Counted from the stretch's first letter, positions 31,116 to 40,040 are shown. The stretch is DNA of 45,195 nucleotides from Lachnospiraceae bacterium (GCA_910576125.1 CAJTHM010000033.1:1-45195), one strand, 5' to 3'. The notes: generated from the sequence alone by a model not told the origin. Numbers and translations: made by a program.

Positions 31116-33521
31116 ATGCCTTATGTATCCTCTCTGAACTCCGTATTCCCCTCCGAACCGGAGCGCCCGCTCCGCCCGCTTCCATCCCGGCATCCGCCCA
31201 AGCGCCGCATTTATCTCCCTGGCCTCTGACTTCTTCATCCGCGTGAACTGCCGGAAGCATTCGTTCCATATCTCCAGGGCACATATCCTGTCCCGGTATA
31301 CCAGGCTGCTTTCATCCGCCTGCTGCTGGTTGAAGGCGTTGTCCAGCCAGTTCCGCCTGTCCGCCAGGCTCTTCTGGTACCATCCTGCTGGCACTTTCTT
31401 CTGCAGGAACTCCGCGATGATGCCCTCATTGGGGTCGGACTCCCTGTGCCCTTCCTGGGCTTCCTGCGCCTGGCCCTGCGCCGCCCCGGACATCAGCAGG
31501 GGCTCTCCCGCCTTGTACATCTGCAGCGCCTCCGCCCAGACCATCGGCACCTCGCCAGGAAGGTCCCGGAATACCGATTTCCGCGGCGGATGCCTGGACA
31601 GGTCCACGGGCCAGAAACGGCGCCCTCCGGTCTCGTCCTTCAGGAACTCCTTTTCATTGGTGGTCCCTACCAGCAGGCAGCGCCTGGGATAGCTCTCTGT
31701 CCTGTGTCCGTAGGCCGCCCTGTAGGTGTCCTCGCATTTGCTGATGAACTGCTTGACCGTGTTCATCTCCGACCTCGTCATCCCGGACAGCTCCCCGCAC
31801 TCCACGATCCAGTACCCCTGCAGCAGCTCTGCGGCCTCCTTGCCCTCAAAAGTGTACAGGGAATCAGTGTACCATTTCATGCCCAGCAGCCGCCAGAAGG
31901 TGCTCTTGCCGATGCCCTGCGGGCCAGCCAGGATCAGCATCTGGTCGAACTTGATGCCCGGATGCAGCAGCCGGGCTATGGCCCCCACCAGGCACTTCCT
32001 GACCGCTTCCCGTGTATATAAGGTGTCCTCTGCCCCGAAATAATCTATCAGCAGGGTGTCCACACGGGGGACGCCGTCCCAGCGCAGGCCCATAAGGTAG
32101 TCGCGCAGATGGTTCACCCTGTGGTTCATCGCATATACTGCGAACCCGTCCAGGATGCTGTTCTTAGTGGATATCCCGTAATGGGACTCCAGGTAGCCGC
32201 GCAGGCCGGAGTCGTCCGCATCCTTCCATAGACGGTGCCTGCCGTCAAAGGCGAACCTCTCCCAGGGGAGCCGGTCGCAAACCATGGGCCGGTCGCTGAA
32301 ATCATCATGGTACACTCTTCCGCGCAGCTGCGGATCGTTCTCCAGGATAATCTGGACATTGGCTACCGTTGCCAGGGGCCTCCCTGTCTTCGGATGGGTC
32401 GCCAGCTGCTCCATCCAGGCGAAGCTCTCCGCAGCGGTGTCCAGCGGCGCGTCGAAGCTCTGTACCGCCTTTTCATACCGCTCCCGGTTCAGCAGCTGTG
32501 CCACGGGCTCTAAAGCCGCCGCAAATTTGCACATGGACAGGAAAGACGGCAGGTTGGCAGCAGGCGTATCCGGCTTCGCGTCAGCGTCCTCGTCCCCGAA
32601 CAGATGCAGCCTCACCAGATCAAAGGCATTGCAGAGTCTTCCGCTGCAGGGATCCGTGGCATGGTGGCTGTAGATGAACTTCCCGCCATCGTAAAGCACT
32701 GCGCCGCCCACCGTGGAGCCGCCCGCATAGGTGTAGCGCCCATCGACGCAGGCCTCATAAGTGCCGGGGATGAACAGCTCCATCGCCGCCTCTATGCTAT
32801 AGCAGCGGCAGAACGCGCCCACCACGCCGCTCTTCTCCATGGGGTCACCCTGCTTCTTTGCGGACCGGTCCCTAATCCTTGCGGCCCCGGGCACCTCCGG
32901 CCATTCGGCCACGTCCCGCCAGTCCCGGTAAAGCCCCAGCATCCCTGTCCTTGACAGGAAGGGCTTGTCCTCATAAAGGAAGACGAACTCGCTGTCCGAT
33001 GAACAGCTCGGCCAGTACATCAGGCGGACGGACTCGAACGTAGTAGGGTCGAATATCTGCATCCCCAGGAAGGACGCCAGCTTCCGCGCGATTGGCTCAT
33101 ATTCCTCCGCCGTGCACGGCTCATCCAGCGGCGCCACGATGCGCAGCCTGGGCGCGGCCCCCTCATGCTTCCGGGTGCTGTAGACCGCATAGGCGCAGCC
33201 CAGCCCCGACACGGCGTTCAGCACGCCTTGCGTCCCTCCCGGCTCTATGGTGTCCGCATCCAGGGTGACCAGGTACCTCTCCCCGGCAGAGCCTTTCTTC
33301 CTTCTGGGGCCATCCAGCACGCCCCCTACGAACCCGCCTACGTCCTTCAGGTCGTCCTGTTTCGGCTTCGGCAGGGCCTTGTACTCCTGGAAGGTCTCTG
33401 GCGTCCTGACAGGCTGCGAGAGCTTCATCAGGAAAGCGGACCAGGTGGTCTCCTGCACCATCCAGGACACAGCCTTCCGGCTCCCGCCTGTAGCTATCTT
33501 GATTGGTTTGTCATAATACAT
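31107..33521 (-). CDS. Primase/helicase of the VapE (virulence-associated E) family
   Basis: An 804-residue replication initiator. The N-terminal region has a primase-polymerase-like acidic pair in VTLDADTI (Asp88, Asp90). The central and C-terminal region has LILAGPQGIGKSTFWRLLG (Walker A near 530-540), then WIVECGELSGMTRSEMNTVK and LLVGTTNEKEFLKD, the VapE P-loop helicase. It would unwind and prime the phage origin, and TGTTAC iterons overlap the end of its gene. It directly follows the DNA polymerase gene. Confidence 0.92.
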   Translation of the reverse strand: MYYDKPIKIATGGSRKAVSWMVQETTWSAFLMKLSQPVRTPETFQEYKALPKPKQDDLKDVGGFVGGVLDGPRRKKGSAGERYLVTLDADTIEPGGTQGVLNAVSGLGCAYAVYSTRKHEGAAPRLRIVAPLDEPCTAEEYEPIARKLASFLGMQIFDPTTFESVRLMYWPSCSSDSEFVFLYEDKPFLSRTGMLGLYRDWRDVAEWPEVPGAARIRDRSAKKQGDPMEKSGVVGAFCRCYSIEAAMELFIPGTYEACVDGRYTYAGGSTVGGAVLYDGGKFIYSHHATDPCSGRLCNAFDLVRLHLFGDEDADAKPDTPAANLPSFLSMCKFAAALEPVAQLLNRERYEKAVQSFDAPLDTAAESFAWMEQLATHPKTGRPLATVANVQIILENDPQLRGRVYHDDFSDRPMVCDRLPWERFAFDGRHRLWKDADDSGLRGYLESHYGISTKNSILDGFAVYAMNHRVNHLRDYLMGLRWDGVPRVDTLLIDYFGAEDTLYTREAVRKCLVGAIARLLHPGIKFDQMLILAGPQGIGKSTFWRLLGMKWYTDSLYTFEGKEAAELLQGYWIVECGELSGMTRSEMNTVKQFISKCEDTYRAAYGHRTESYPRRCLLVGTTNEKEFLKDETGGRRFWPVDLSRHPPRKSVFRDLPGEVPMVWAEALQMYKAGEPLLMSGAAQGQAQEAQEGHRESDPNEGIIAEFLQKKVPAGWYQKSLADRRNWLDNAFNQQQADESSLVYRDRICALEIWNECFRQFTRMKKSEAREINAALGRMPGWKRAERALRFGGEYGVQRGYIRHVT

Positions 33522-33529
33522 AGGCCGTC

Positions 33530-35494
33530 CTAATCCTTCCTGTAGTAATGTCCCTCGAACCCCGCCGCATCCAGAGGGAGCCCTTCAGCCCATCCCGGCA
33601 GGGCGCACATCAGCCGTATGGCCTCGTCCAGGCTCTTGCCGCTCCCCTCCGGCACCTCCAGTATGACCTCATCATGGATATGGAAACGGATTGCATACCC
33701 GGCCCTGAAAAGGTTCATCATGGCGCTGCACAGCAGGTCCCGCGCCACCGCCTGGACGATGTTCTCCGTCAGCTTCCCGCCGTAGGTCTCTGTCCGTTCC
33801 CATTTCTTCGTGGCCTGGCTGATGCCGTAGAACCCCACCGAGTTCCTGCCGTAGGCGTTAGCCACCAATTCCGGATGGTAATAGAACAGCTCCCGTCCAG
33901 AGGGCAGGCGTATGAAAAGGTATTCCCGATCCCGGTAGAAGCTGATCCCTTTCGGCATGGCATGCGCCGTCCCGTACTGCACCGTATCCACGGCATTATT
34001 CTCCACGGCATACCAGAAGTCCTGTATCCTCCTGTTGCTCTTCCTCCAGCGGCTCACGATGTCCGGCAGCTCTTCCTCCGACAGCCCCATGGACAGGGCG
34101 CCCATGCTGACCAGCGCACGGGAGCCTCCCTGATAGCCCAGCGCGAGCTCCGCCACTTTCCCCTTGCCGCGCAGCGCGTACTCCGGGTTCCCTTTCGCGA
34201 TTCTCTCGATGGGGACGCCGAACATGGCGCTGGCGGAGGCCTCGTAGATCTTCCCGTGTGTGCGGAACACGTCCAGCCTCCATTCCTCTCCCGCAAGCCA
34301 CGCCAGGACACGAGCCTCTATCGCGGAGAAGTCCGCCACGATGAACCGGCATCCTTCCCCGGGCACGAAAGCCGTCCTGATTAGCTGGGAAAGCAGATTG
34401 GGCACGTCGCCATAGATGGCCTTTACCGCATCGAGCTGCCCGGCCTTTACCAGGCCCCTTGCCATATCCAGGTCCTCGATGTAGTTCCGCGGGAGGTTCT
34501 GCACCTGTACCAGCCGCCCGGCAAAGCGCCCTGTCCGGCTGGCACCGTAGAACTGCAGGAGCCCGCGTATCCGCCCATCGTCGCAGGCGCAGGCCCTCAT
34601 GGCCTCATATTTCTTTACGGAAGTCTTCCCCAGCTCTTTCCGAATCTTCAGCACTTCCTTCACCAGCTCCTCCCCGTCCTTGTCGGCCAGCAGCTCGGCC
34701 ACCGTGGCCTTGTCCAGGCTCTCCAGCTCCATGCCAGAGTTCTCCTCCACCCATCGCTTCAGCTGCGCCACGCTGTTCGGGTTGTCGAGCCCGGTGAGCT
34801 CCCTTGCCCTCCCCGACAGCTCGCCGCTTATCCTGCCGTGCAGCTCCAGCGCGCCCCCGATCAGGTCCATGTCCATCTTCACCCCGGCCATGTTGATGTG
34901 CTGGTCCAGAATCCAGTTCTGGCGCTCCCCTTCCGGGATGGGGTATCCCTCCAGCCTCCGGTAGACCTCCATCTCGGTTGCCACGTCCTGGCGGCAGTAG
35001 TCCTTGAACAGCTGCCATCTCGCCCGGTCATGGTGCGGGAGGTTCCGTGTGCGCCCTCCATTCCTGGCAGTAGGCGTGCAGGGAGTGCAGAAGTATCGGA
35101 TCAGCTGCTTCCCCACCCCCATCTTCCTCCTGTCTTCCGGGAGCCCCATGGCCCTCCCCACTGCATCCAAGGATGCAGGGAGCCCACAGTAGAGGGAATG
35201 CACCATGGTGCAGTGCCACTGGCCTACAGGGCTACAGAAGGGCTTGTTCAGGCAGTATATCTCAAAGGCCGCGTTATGGGCCACTTTTTCCACAGTCGGG
35301 TCACCCAGTGCCTGGATGATATCTTCCGGGACGCGTTCCCCGCAGGCGCAGTCTATTATGTCTACTGTGCCGCCATCAACAGAATAAGCGAACAGCAATA
35401 TCTGGAAATCCGGGGACTGCACGTATCTGTACAGCCCCGCTTTCTTTAAGTCCACACTGGAATAGGTCTCCAGGTCTATGTGGAGGGTCCTCAT
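33530..35494 (-). CDS. Phage DNA polymerase, family A
   Basis: A 654-residue polymerase with 3'-5' exonuclease (DLE, Asp7 and Glu9; HNAAFEIYCL) and polymerase domain motif A DFSAIEAR (Asp388) and motif C HDEV (His607-Asp608). Motif B residues lie around 440-480. It replicates the phage genome. Its ATG overlaps the DUF2815 stop by four bases; GGAGGGG precedes it. Confidence 0.95.
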   Translation of the reverse strand: MRTLHIDLETYSSVDLKKAGLYRYVQSPDFQILLFAYSVDGGTVDIIDCACGERVPEDIIQALGDPTVEKVAHNAAFEIYCLNKPFCSPVGQWHCTMVHSLYCGLPASLDAVGRAMGLPEDRRKMGVGKQLIRYFCTPCTPTARNGGRTRNLPHHDRARWQLFKDYCRQDVATEMEVYRRLEGYPIPEGERQNWILDQHINMAGVKMDMDLIGGALELHGRISGELSGRARELTGLDNPNSVAQLKRWVEENSGMELESLDKATVAELLADKDGEELVKEVLKIRKELGKTSVKKYEAMRACACDDGRIRGLLQFYGASRTGRFAGRLVQVQNLPRNYIEDLDMARGLVKAGQLDAVKAIYGDVPNLLSQLIRTAFVPGEGCRFIVADFSAIEARVLAWLAGEEWRLDVFRTHGKIYEASASAMFGVPIERIAKGNPEYALRGKGKVAELALGYQGGSRALVSMGALSMGLSEEELPDIVSRWRKSNRRIQDFWYAVENNAVDTVQYGTAHAMPKGISFYRDREYLFIRLPSGRELFYYHPELVANAYGRNSVGFYGISQATKKWERTETYGGKLTENIVQAVARDLLCSAMMNLFRAGYAIRFHIHDEVILEVPEGSGKSLDEAIRLMCALPGWAEGLPLDAAGFEGHYYRKD

Positions 35495-36324
35495 ATCCCC
35501 ATCACCCCTCCAGGCGCCACAGGACGCCCTGTTATGGGATCGGCCATCTGGTTCTGCTGGCCTCCCTGCGGCGGCTGGTATCCGCCATAGCCCTGCTGGC
35601 TTCCCTGCGGCATCTGGTATCCGCCATAGCCCTGCTGGCTCCCTTGTGGCATCTGGTACCCGCCATAGCCCTGCTGGCTCCCTTGTGGCGGCTGGTAGCC
35701 GCCATAGCCTTGCTGGCTCCCTTGTGGCGGCTGGTAGCCGCTGTAGCCCTGTTGGCCCCCCTGGGGCGGCTGATAAGGGCCCATAGCCCCACCGGCATAG
35801 GCGTTCGCGCCGCCGAAGGCCTCCTCAGCGCTGACGCGCCCTCCGAGGGGCTCCCCATCCTCAATCTTCTGCACGGCATTCAGCCCGCATCCTATCCCTT
35901 TGTTCCCGTTGCTGTTATAGGCGAAGAAGTTGATGTTCGCCCTGATGTAGCATCCGCTGTACACGTCCGCCGGGTTCAGGATGTTCTGCATGTCCAGCCC
36001 GACGATGACCGGCTGCTGCTTCGCGGAGGCAGTAATCACCATGCTTCCCCTGCACTCCTCCCCGAAGGCCTCCCCCGACTGGCGGTACCCGTCTCCGTCA
36101 TAGAGCGGGGTCCTGCACTGGGGCGGGACGCTCCCGTTGAACACCTTCTGGGCGCCCTCCTGTTTTGCCCGCTCGATCTCAGCATAGATGCCGTTGATGG
36201 TAGCCGTATCCGTCTTGGGTATCAGCAGCGTGACGGAATACTTCGGCTCCCCGCCGTTCTCCGGGGTGCGCGGCTGGAATATGTGCACGTAGCTTGCCCT
36301 TACTTTTCCCGTTGTGATCGCCAT
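35491..36324 (-). CDS. DUF2815 ssDNA-binding-like protein with repeated Q/G/Y tail
   Basis: About 277 residues. The N-terminal 190 residues are DUF2815 (VRASYVHIFQPRTPENGGEP), an OB-fold-like family related to phage single-strand DNA-binding proteins. The C-terminal about 80 residues are tandem copies of a 13-residue unit (YQPPQGSQQGYGG and variants), a disordered prion-like tail. It lies between the DUF2800 nuclease-like gene and the DNA polymerase. The ATG at 36324 has AAGGAGGG; a TTG two codons earlier is possible. Confidence 0.85.
   Translation of the reverse strand: MAITTGKVRASYVHIFQPRTPENGGEPKYSVTLLIPKTDTATINGIYAEIERAKQEGAQKVFNGSVPPQCRTPLYDGDGYRQSGEAFGEECRGSMVITASAKQQPVIVGLDMQNILNPADVYSGCYIRANINFFAYNSNGNKGIGCGLNAVQKIEDGEPLGGRVSAEEAFGGANAYAGGAMGPYQPPQGGQQGYSGYQPPQGSQQGYGGYQPPQGSQQGYGGYQMPQGSQQGYGGYQMPQGSQQGYGGYQPPQGGQQNQMADPITGRPVAPGGVMGI
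35566..35766 (-). repeat. 39-bp tandem repeat inside the DUF2815 gene
   Basis: Five near-identical 39-base units and a partial sixth encode the 13-residue Gln/Gly/Tyr/Pro repeat. The first units differ by Ser/Gly and Pro/Met changes. Near-identical DNA suggests recent slippage or unequal crossing and possible length variation between phages. Confidence 0.85.
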
Positions 36325-36326
36325 GG

Positions 36327-37556
36327 TCAATTTCCCTCCTTATATGCGTTCTCCCCGCCAAAGGCCCCTTCCGCTATGGATGCGGAGGATATGGCAGGTC
36401 TCTTGTCATCCTCCGGCACCAGCGTCGGCTTCCCTGGAGGCTTCACGATGTACTTCTCCAGTATCTTCTTATGTTCCTTGTCCAGGAGCTTTTCCAGCTC
36501 CCCCAGCGGGAGCGGCTGTATCCTGTACAATGCCGCTTCCGGGTAGCCGGCCTCGTGCAGGGCCTCGTAGGCTGCATCGATGTCTTGGATGGCACGGACG
36601 CTCCGCCCCTCCACCAGCTTCCACCCGGGCACCTCCCGGCCCGCCAGTATCTCCCCTTGTGCATAGGCCTCGAGCTTGTTCACCCAGGATTTCAGGAACT
36701 GCGCCCGTTTCAGCAGGGAGCCTACCTCCTCATTGCCCAGCTGTGGTGGGAGCCTCATCAGCGGGGCCCCTGTGCCGGGCGGGTTCTCCGCTTCCGCCAT
36801 CAGCGCCATGTTGGCCTCCGCCCTGGCCCTGCAGGTGGCGGACAGGCGGCAGAAGCAGTCGTCGCACCACTTCCCCTGCACGCATTCCCCCTCCCCCTTG
36901 AAAGCCTTCGCCGCCTGGGGCTTCACCATCTCCTCGCCCCAGCGCAGGAGCTCCTCCATGGGCACTTCCCATGCAGATGTGTTGTCAATACGGGGCTGGA
37001 TGATATGCAGCGTCACGGCCTTGATCGGGTAGATCATCCGGAACGCGTTCCAGGCTCCCAGGGCATAGAGCATCAGCTGGGGGTTCCCATGGCTGCTTAC
37101 GGCCTTGCCCTTGCCATACTTGAAGTCGCATACGTGCATCCCTGTCCCGCAGATCAGCACGCAGTCACAGGTGCCGAACCCCTCCGGGGCCCAGGGGCTG
37201 TAGTCCACCCTTTTCTCCACTGCCACATAGGGCGTGCTGGGAAGGTTATAGGCGATGCCCGTAATGTAATCCACATAGGCGTCCGTGAACCCATCCATCT
37301 CCCTGGAATAGAGCGGGTCCTTCATCAGCTTGTTGAGCCTGGACTTATAGGCCTTGTCCGTCATGTTCTTGTTCGTGAACTGCCTGGCCAGCTTCAGTTC
37401 ACAGAAGCTGTGCGCCAAGGTGCCCTCTGCGGCATAAGCGCTCTGTTCATCGGGAAGCGCATCCTCCAGCCGGGCGGAAGGGGTACAGTGCAGCCACTTC
37501 TTCGCACTGGACGCGGAAAGCAGGGCATGTTTCCTTTCTTCTGTCTTCTTTGCCAT
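36327..37556 (-). CDS. DUF2800 protein, RecB/PD-(D/E)XK nuclease-like
   Basis: A 409-residue protein with LSASSAKKWLHCTPSARLED at the N terminus, GTLAHSFCE, GFGTCDCVLICG followed by VCDFKYGKGK (catalytic Asp and Lys positions), and a C-terminal Cys cluster (WCDDCFCRLSATC) able to bind an iron-sulphur centre, as in Cas4/AddB-like nucleases. Likely a recombination nuclease working with the DUF2815 protein. The ATG is at 37556. Confidence 0.87.
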   Translation of the reverse strand: MAKKTEERKHALLSASSAKKWLHCTPSARLEDALPDEQSAYAAEGTLAHSFCELKLARQFTNKNMTDKAYKSRLNKLMKDPLYSREMDGFTDAYVDYITGIAYNLPSTPYVAVEKRVDYSPWAPEGFGTCDCVLICGTGMHVCDFKYGKGKAVSSHGNPQLMLYALGAWNAFRMIYPIKAVTLHIIQPRIDNTSAWEVPMEELLRWGEEMVKPQAAKAFKGEGECVQGKWCDDCFCRLSATCRARAEANMALMAEAENPPGTGAPLMRLPPQLGNEEVGSLLKRAQFLKSWVNKLEAYAQGEILAGREVPGWKLVEGRSVRAIQDIDAAYEALHEAGYPEAALYRIQPLPLGELEKLLDKEHKKILEKYIVKPPGKPTLVPEDDKRPAISSASIAEGAFGGENAYKEGN

Positions 37557-38029
37557 CAGATTACTGCACCTGCCTCCCTCAATGCCGCGGCATACTCACC
37601 GTACCTCTCCGGAGAGAGGTCCATCAGCATGCTGACGCCGAACCGCCCCAATATGGCGAACACATCCCTCCCGGATGTCGCGAGGTTTGCGGTGGCCACT
37701 GCCAGCTGGTCGAACGTGTACTGCTGCGCTGCCGCCGTCGTCGGCACTGTCCCGCCCCCTGCAGGCTGCTGTGCCGGTGCCCCCTTCTGCTGGGGCAGCA
37801 TGTTCCCTGGCTGTGCCGCGTTTCCGCCCTGCCATTGCGCCCCCATGCCTGCGGGCTGTGACACCGGCACCTGTCCCCCCTGGGGCGGCCAGTTCCCCTG
37901 TGGAGCCTGCTGTGCGGGCGGCTGCTGCGATACTGCTGCGTTCCCTTCATTGGGCATCCCTGGCCTCTTCATCCCTGCGAGCGCCTCCAGGGCGTCCGCA
38001 ATCCTCTCAATGTTCCTCTCCAATGACAT
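37556..38029 (-). CDS. Proline/glutamine-rich early protein, unknown
   Basis: About 157 residues: an N-terminal helix (MSLERNIERIADALEALAGM), a long disordered Pro/Gln/Gly linker (about 35-105), and a C-terminal folded domain (about 105-157, YTFDQLAVATANLATSGRDV). Proteins of this build often precede DUF2800 in clostridial phages. AAGGAGGAA stands before the ATG at 38029. It overlaps the zinc-ribbon gene. Confidence 0.72.
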   Translation of the reverse strand: MSLERNIERIADALEALAGMKRPGMPNEGNAAVSQQPPAQQAPQGNWPPQGGQVPVSQPAGMGAQWQGGNAAQPGNMLPQQKGAPAQQPAGGGTVPTTAAAQQYTFDQLAVATANLATSGRDVFAILGRFGVSMLMDLSPERYGEYAAALREAGAVI

Positions 38030-38192
38030 CTGTTGATTCCTCCTTCTTATGGTTGTATTGGCTGTCAATATGCAATGCTGCCCCGTGACAGGTGCAGCGC
38101 TCTCCTACAGCGGCCTCCTCTTCCCGGCAGTCGCACGGCTCCCCTGGGTCCAGATGTGCGCCGCAGTATTCACATGTCCTGAATATTCCCAC
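38007..38192 (-). CDS. Small zinc-ribbon-like protein
   Basis: A 61-residue protein with CEYCGAHLDPGEPCDC, two Cys pairs in the spacing of a zinc ribbon, and a further CTCH. The start is GTG at 38192 with AAAGGAAAAG upstream. Such small ribbons are common in early phage operons; the partner is unknown. Confidence 0.75.
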   Translation of the reverse strand: MGIFRTCEYCGAHLDPGEPCDCREEEAAVGERCTCHGAALHIDSQYNHKKEESTDVIGEEH

Positions 38193-38279
38193 TTGCTTTT
38201 CCTTTCCGCATCCCTTATAATGGATGCGTCAGCATTATTATGTCCTTGATAGGCTCCAGGCTTTGGTCGGCGGTGGGGC

Positions 38280-38453
38280 CTATCTTATCTTCCCGTCCTC
38301 TTTCATGGCCAGATATACGCACAAAGCAAATACGGCAATCAGGGCCATTGTCAATACTGGATTCTCATCCACTGTCCCAGGTATCGCAATAGATATGTCC
38401 AAAAAGGCGATTGTCCCAAGAAGGTTGCTCGCGTTCAGTATCTTGCGCTCCAC
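38280..38453 (-). CDS. Small two-helix membrane protein, unknown
   Basis: A 57-residue protein (MERKILNASNLLGTIAFLDI at the start) with hydrophobic stretches at about 8-26 and 33-48 and a charged end (KEDGKIR). The GTG at 38453 follows GGAAGGAGGG, a strong site; no ATG fits. It could insert in the host membrane during early infection. Confidence 0.6.
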   Translation of the reverse strand: MERKILNASNLLGTIAFLDISIAIPGTVDENPVLTMALIAVFALCVYLAMKEDGKIR

Positions 38454-38469
38454 GCTCAGCCCTCCTTCC

Positions 38470-39165
38470 CTACACTTCGAACGTGGGATACACCACCGTT
38501 TCATACCCGTGGTGCTCCTCGATGTACCTCTGGATCTCCGCCTTCCCATCCAGCCTGTCATAGAAGCCCTGTGCATGTTCCCTGCTGTCGAGCTCACGAT
38601 ATTTCTCCACGCCGTCCCTGTCCCAGTACCTGACCCGGTATTCCTTCATGGGCTCCCCCTCTCCGGACTCGGTTCCGCCCCTGAAGAACTCCTCGCTCTT
38701 GCGCCGGATGAACTCACGGTCAGTGTTCATGAAGCAGACCGTCATATGGTTGATCTCCATGAACTCGTCTTTCGTGATGGCCTCCAGTTCCCTTGCCATC
38801 TTCGCCTTGCCATACACCTCGTGCAGCAGCTCTTCTGAGAATGAGCGCTGCGCATACAGGGCCTCACGCTTCAGCTGTCCGAAGACGCCTGCCTCCTGGC
38901 ATTCGTCCTGCCCATCTCCAGCTGCTCCTGTCCCCCCATCCGCGCCACCGATCCGTTCCATCGCCGCCACATAGCCGCTCTCATATGCATGGCGGAACAC
39001 CCATCTCTCAAAAGCATCCAAGTAGTCCAAGAAACAGGCATCCAGCCTTTCATGGCTGTCCGGGATCCCTTTCCATGCTGGCGGCAGGTTCCCGAGGAAC
39101 CTCACATATGCCTCCTCGAACTCCGCTTCATCCGAGAACGCTTTCGACATATCTTCTTTCTTCAT
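38470..39165 (-). CDS. Early protein of unknown function, possible two-part gene
   Basis: About 231 residues. The acidic N-terminal part (about 1-170) is rich in helices. The last 59 residues, from an internal Met at about 173 (MKEYRVRYWDRDGVEKYREL), look like a separate small beta-rich domain, and GGAGAGGGGGAGCCC stands just before that codon. An internal translation start may give a second short product. AAGGAGGG precedes the ATG at 39165. Confidence 0.72.
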   Translation of the reverse strand: MKKEDMSKAFSDEAEFEEAYVRFLGNLPPAWKGIPDSHERLDACFLDYLDAFERWVFRHAYESGYVAAMERIGGADGGTGAAGDGQDECQEAGVFGQLKREALYAQRSFSEELLHEVYGKAKMARELEAITKDEFMEINHMTVCFMNTDREFIRRKSEEFFRGGTESGEGEPMKEYRVRYWDRDGVEKYRELDSREHAQGFYDRLDGKAEIQRYIEEHHGYETVVYPTFEV

Positions 39166-39197
39166 CCTATTCCCTCCTTTCATTTCCAGGGCTTGTC

Positions 39198-39416
39198 TCA
39201 CTTCCGCGGGATTCCCGCATTCTCCGCCTTGCAGCGGTCAATCCGCCATTTCTCAAATCCAGTCGTGTCAAATATGATAGGGCTGTTCGGCTTCAATGGG
39301 TTAATCTTCTGGGCGAACGTCTGCCCTTTGGACCTGTAGGCCTCGAACAGGAACTCTTTCGGGAGCCCCATCTTGTTCAGTTCCTGAAGCCGCATGAATG
39401 GTCTTGGATATACCAT
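39198..39416 (-). CDS. Small early protein, possible excisionase/AlpA-like DNA-binding protein
   Basis: A 72-residue protein with an N-terminal helix-turn-helix-like pattern (FMRLQELNKMGLPKEFLFEA), followed by a basic wing (KINPLKPNSPIIFDTTGFEK). It is the sort of small regulator found in the early operon. GAGGAGGTGAG stands before the ATG. Excisionase is one possibility because no other candidate is seen; a transcription factor is equally possible. Confidence 0.55.
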   Translation of the reverse strand: MVYPRPFMRLQELNKMGLPKEFLFEAYRSKGQTFAQKINPLKPNSPIIFDTTGFEKWRIDRCKAENAGIPRK

Positions 39417-39484
39417 GGTCTCTCACCTCCTCTACTACTGTTTTGTCTTGATGTTCTGTTCATTCTCCCTTAAACTGTATTTAC

Positions 39485-39500
39485 AGGGTACTGACGTACC
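39485..39500. promoter_or_regulatory. Inverted repeat GGGTAC-TGAC-GTACCC
   Basis: A perfect 6-base inverted repeat with a four-base spacer in the gap between the divergent early gene (minus) and the KTSC gene (plus). It may be an operator for one or both. Confidence 0.35.
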
Positions 39501-39527
39501 CGAGTACTGAAGAAAGGGGAATTCGTT

Positions 39528-39731
39528 ATGCAAAGACAACCTGTATCCTCCAGCCGAATCAGTTCTGTTGGCTGGGAAGATGACACCATGGAAGTTGGAT
39601 TTCCAGACGGCGCTGTATATCAATACTACAATGTAAGCAGATCTGAATATGAAGCCTTCATGAACTCATCTTCCCTCGGTTCAGCTCTATCACGCTTGGA
39701 CAAAGTCCACAGGTATCGCAGAATCCGTTAG
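39528..39731 (+). CDS. KTSC-domain protein
   Basis: A 67-residue protein matching the KTSC family: SSSRISSVGWEDDTMEVGFP and the Y-x-Y-x-N-V-x segment, ending LGSALSRLDKVHRY. The family is small, widespread in phages and mobile elements, and of unclear function. It reads against the leftward early operon and has AGAAAGGGG upstream. Confidence 0.85.
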   Translation: MQRQPVSSSRISSVGWEDDTMEVGFPDGAVYQYYNVSRSEYEAFMNSSSLGSALSRLDKVHRYRRIR

Positions 39732-39889
39732 CTGATTCCATTCTGCGGTATTGACAGAACTGTTTCTATGACTGCCGTCCGCTCTGCAGTAATTACTATT
39801 GCACTATGCGGATGGCAGTTCTCTGCCAGATATTCCACTAGGGGCTTGGCCAGTTCATCCAGCCTATCTGTATCTACTACGTCTTTCAC
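39728..39889 (-). CDS. Small early protein, unknown
   Basis: A 53-residue protein (VKDVVDTDRLDELAKPLVEY at the start, then LAENCHPHSAIVITAERTAV). GTG at 39889 lies after GGAGGGAGGTGAGGAA. The helical N terminus and the NCHPH motif recur in small clostridial phage proteins. Its stop overlaps the KTSC stop (39729-39731), convergent. Confidence 0.7.
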   Translation of the reverse strand: MKDVVDTDRLDELAKPLVEYLAENCHPHSAIVITAERTAVIETVLSIPQNGIS

Positions 39890-39894
39890 TTCCT

Positions 39895-39957
39895 CACCTC
39901 CCTCCTACGGTTTCCTTGTCTGCAAAGTCTCTGGGGTCAACATTAAGGAACCCGGAT
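39895..39957 (-). pseudogene. Truncated second copy of the Cro-like gene's 3' end
   Basis: In frame the minus strand reads GFLNVDPRDFADKETVGGR then stop. The last 18 residues of the Cro-like protein at 41060-41284 are FLGVNPMDFADKETVGGR. No upstream part of a cro gene is present here. DNA of the two copies is nearly identical over about 40 bases, including the ribosome site that follows. The copies flank the 1.1-kb insert. Confidence 0.75.
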
Positions 39958-39992
39958 TGATTATATAGATATTGAAATATTTTTGTTGATAC

Positions 39993-40021
39993 TTGAACTA
40001 TTTTTATCATTATGCTAAAAT
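39993..40021 (+). promoter_or_regulatory. Promoter of the plus-strand two-gene insert
   Basis: TTGAAC (39993-39998), a 17-base spacer and an extended TGCTAAAAT (-10 TAAAAT at 40016-40021), 20 bases before the first gene. The surroundings are strongly AT-rich. It would allow expression in the lysogen, independent of the leftward operon. Confidence 0.65.
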
Positions 40022-40040
40022 AACAAAGGAGGTTTCCCCC

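Noticed and set aside
35566..35766. CRISPR array
   Set aside because: The 39-bp units are contiguous coding repeats with no spacers, and there are no cas genes.
36471..38036. A 521-codon plus-strand open frame opposite the DUF2800 gene, and similar long antisense frames at 27941-29383, 29226-30443, 26257-27913 and 16718-18106
   Set aside because: They lie opposite clearly recognised proteins in GC-rich DNA, where third-position bias keeps the opposite strand open. Their translations are Arg/Pro/His-rich and no ribosome sites fit.
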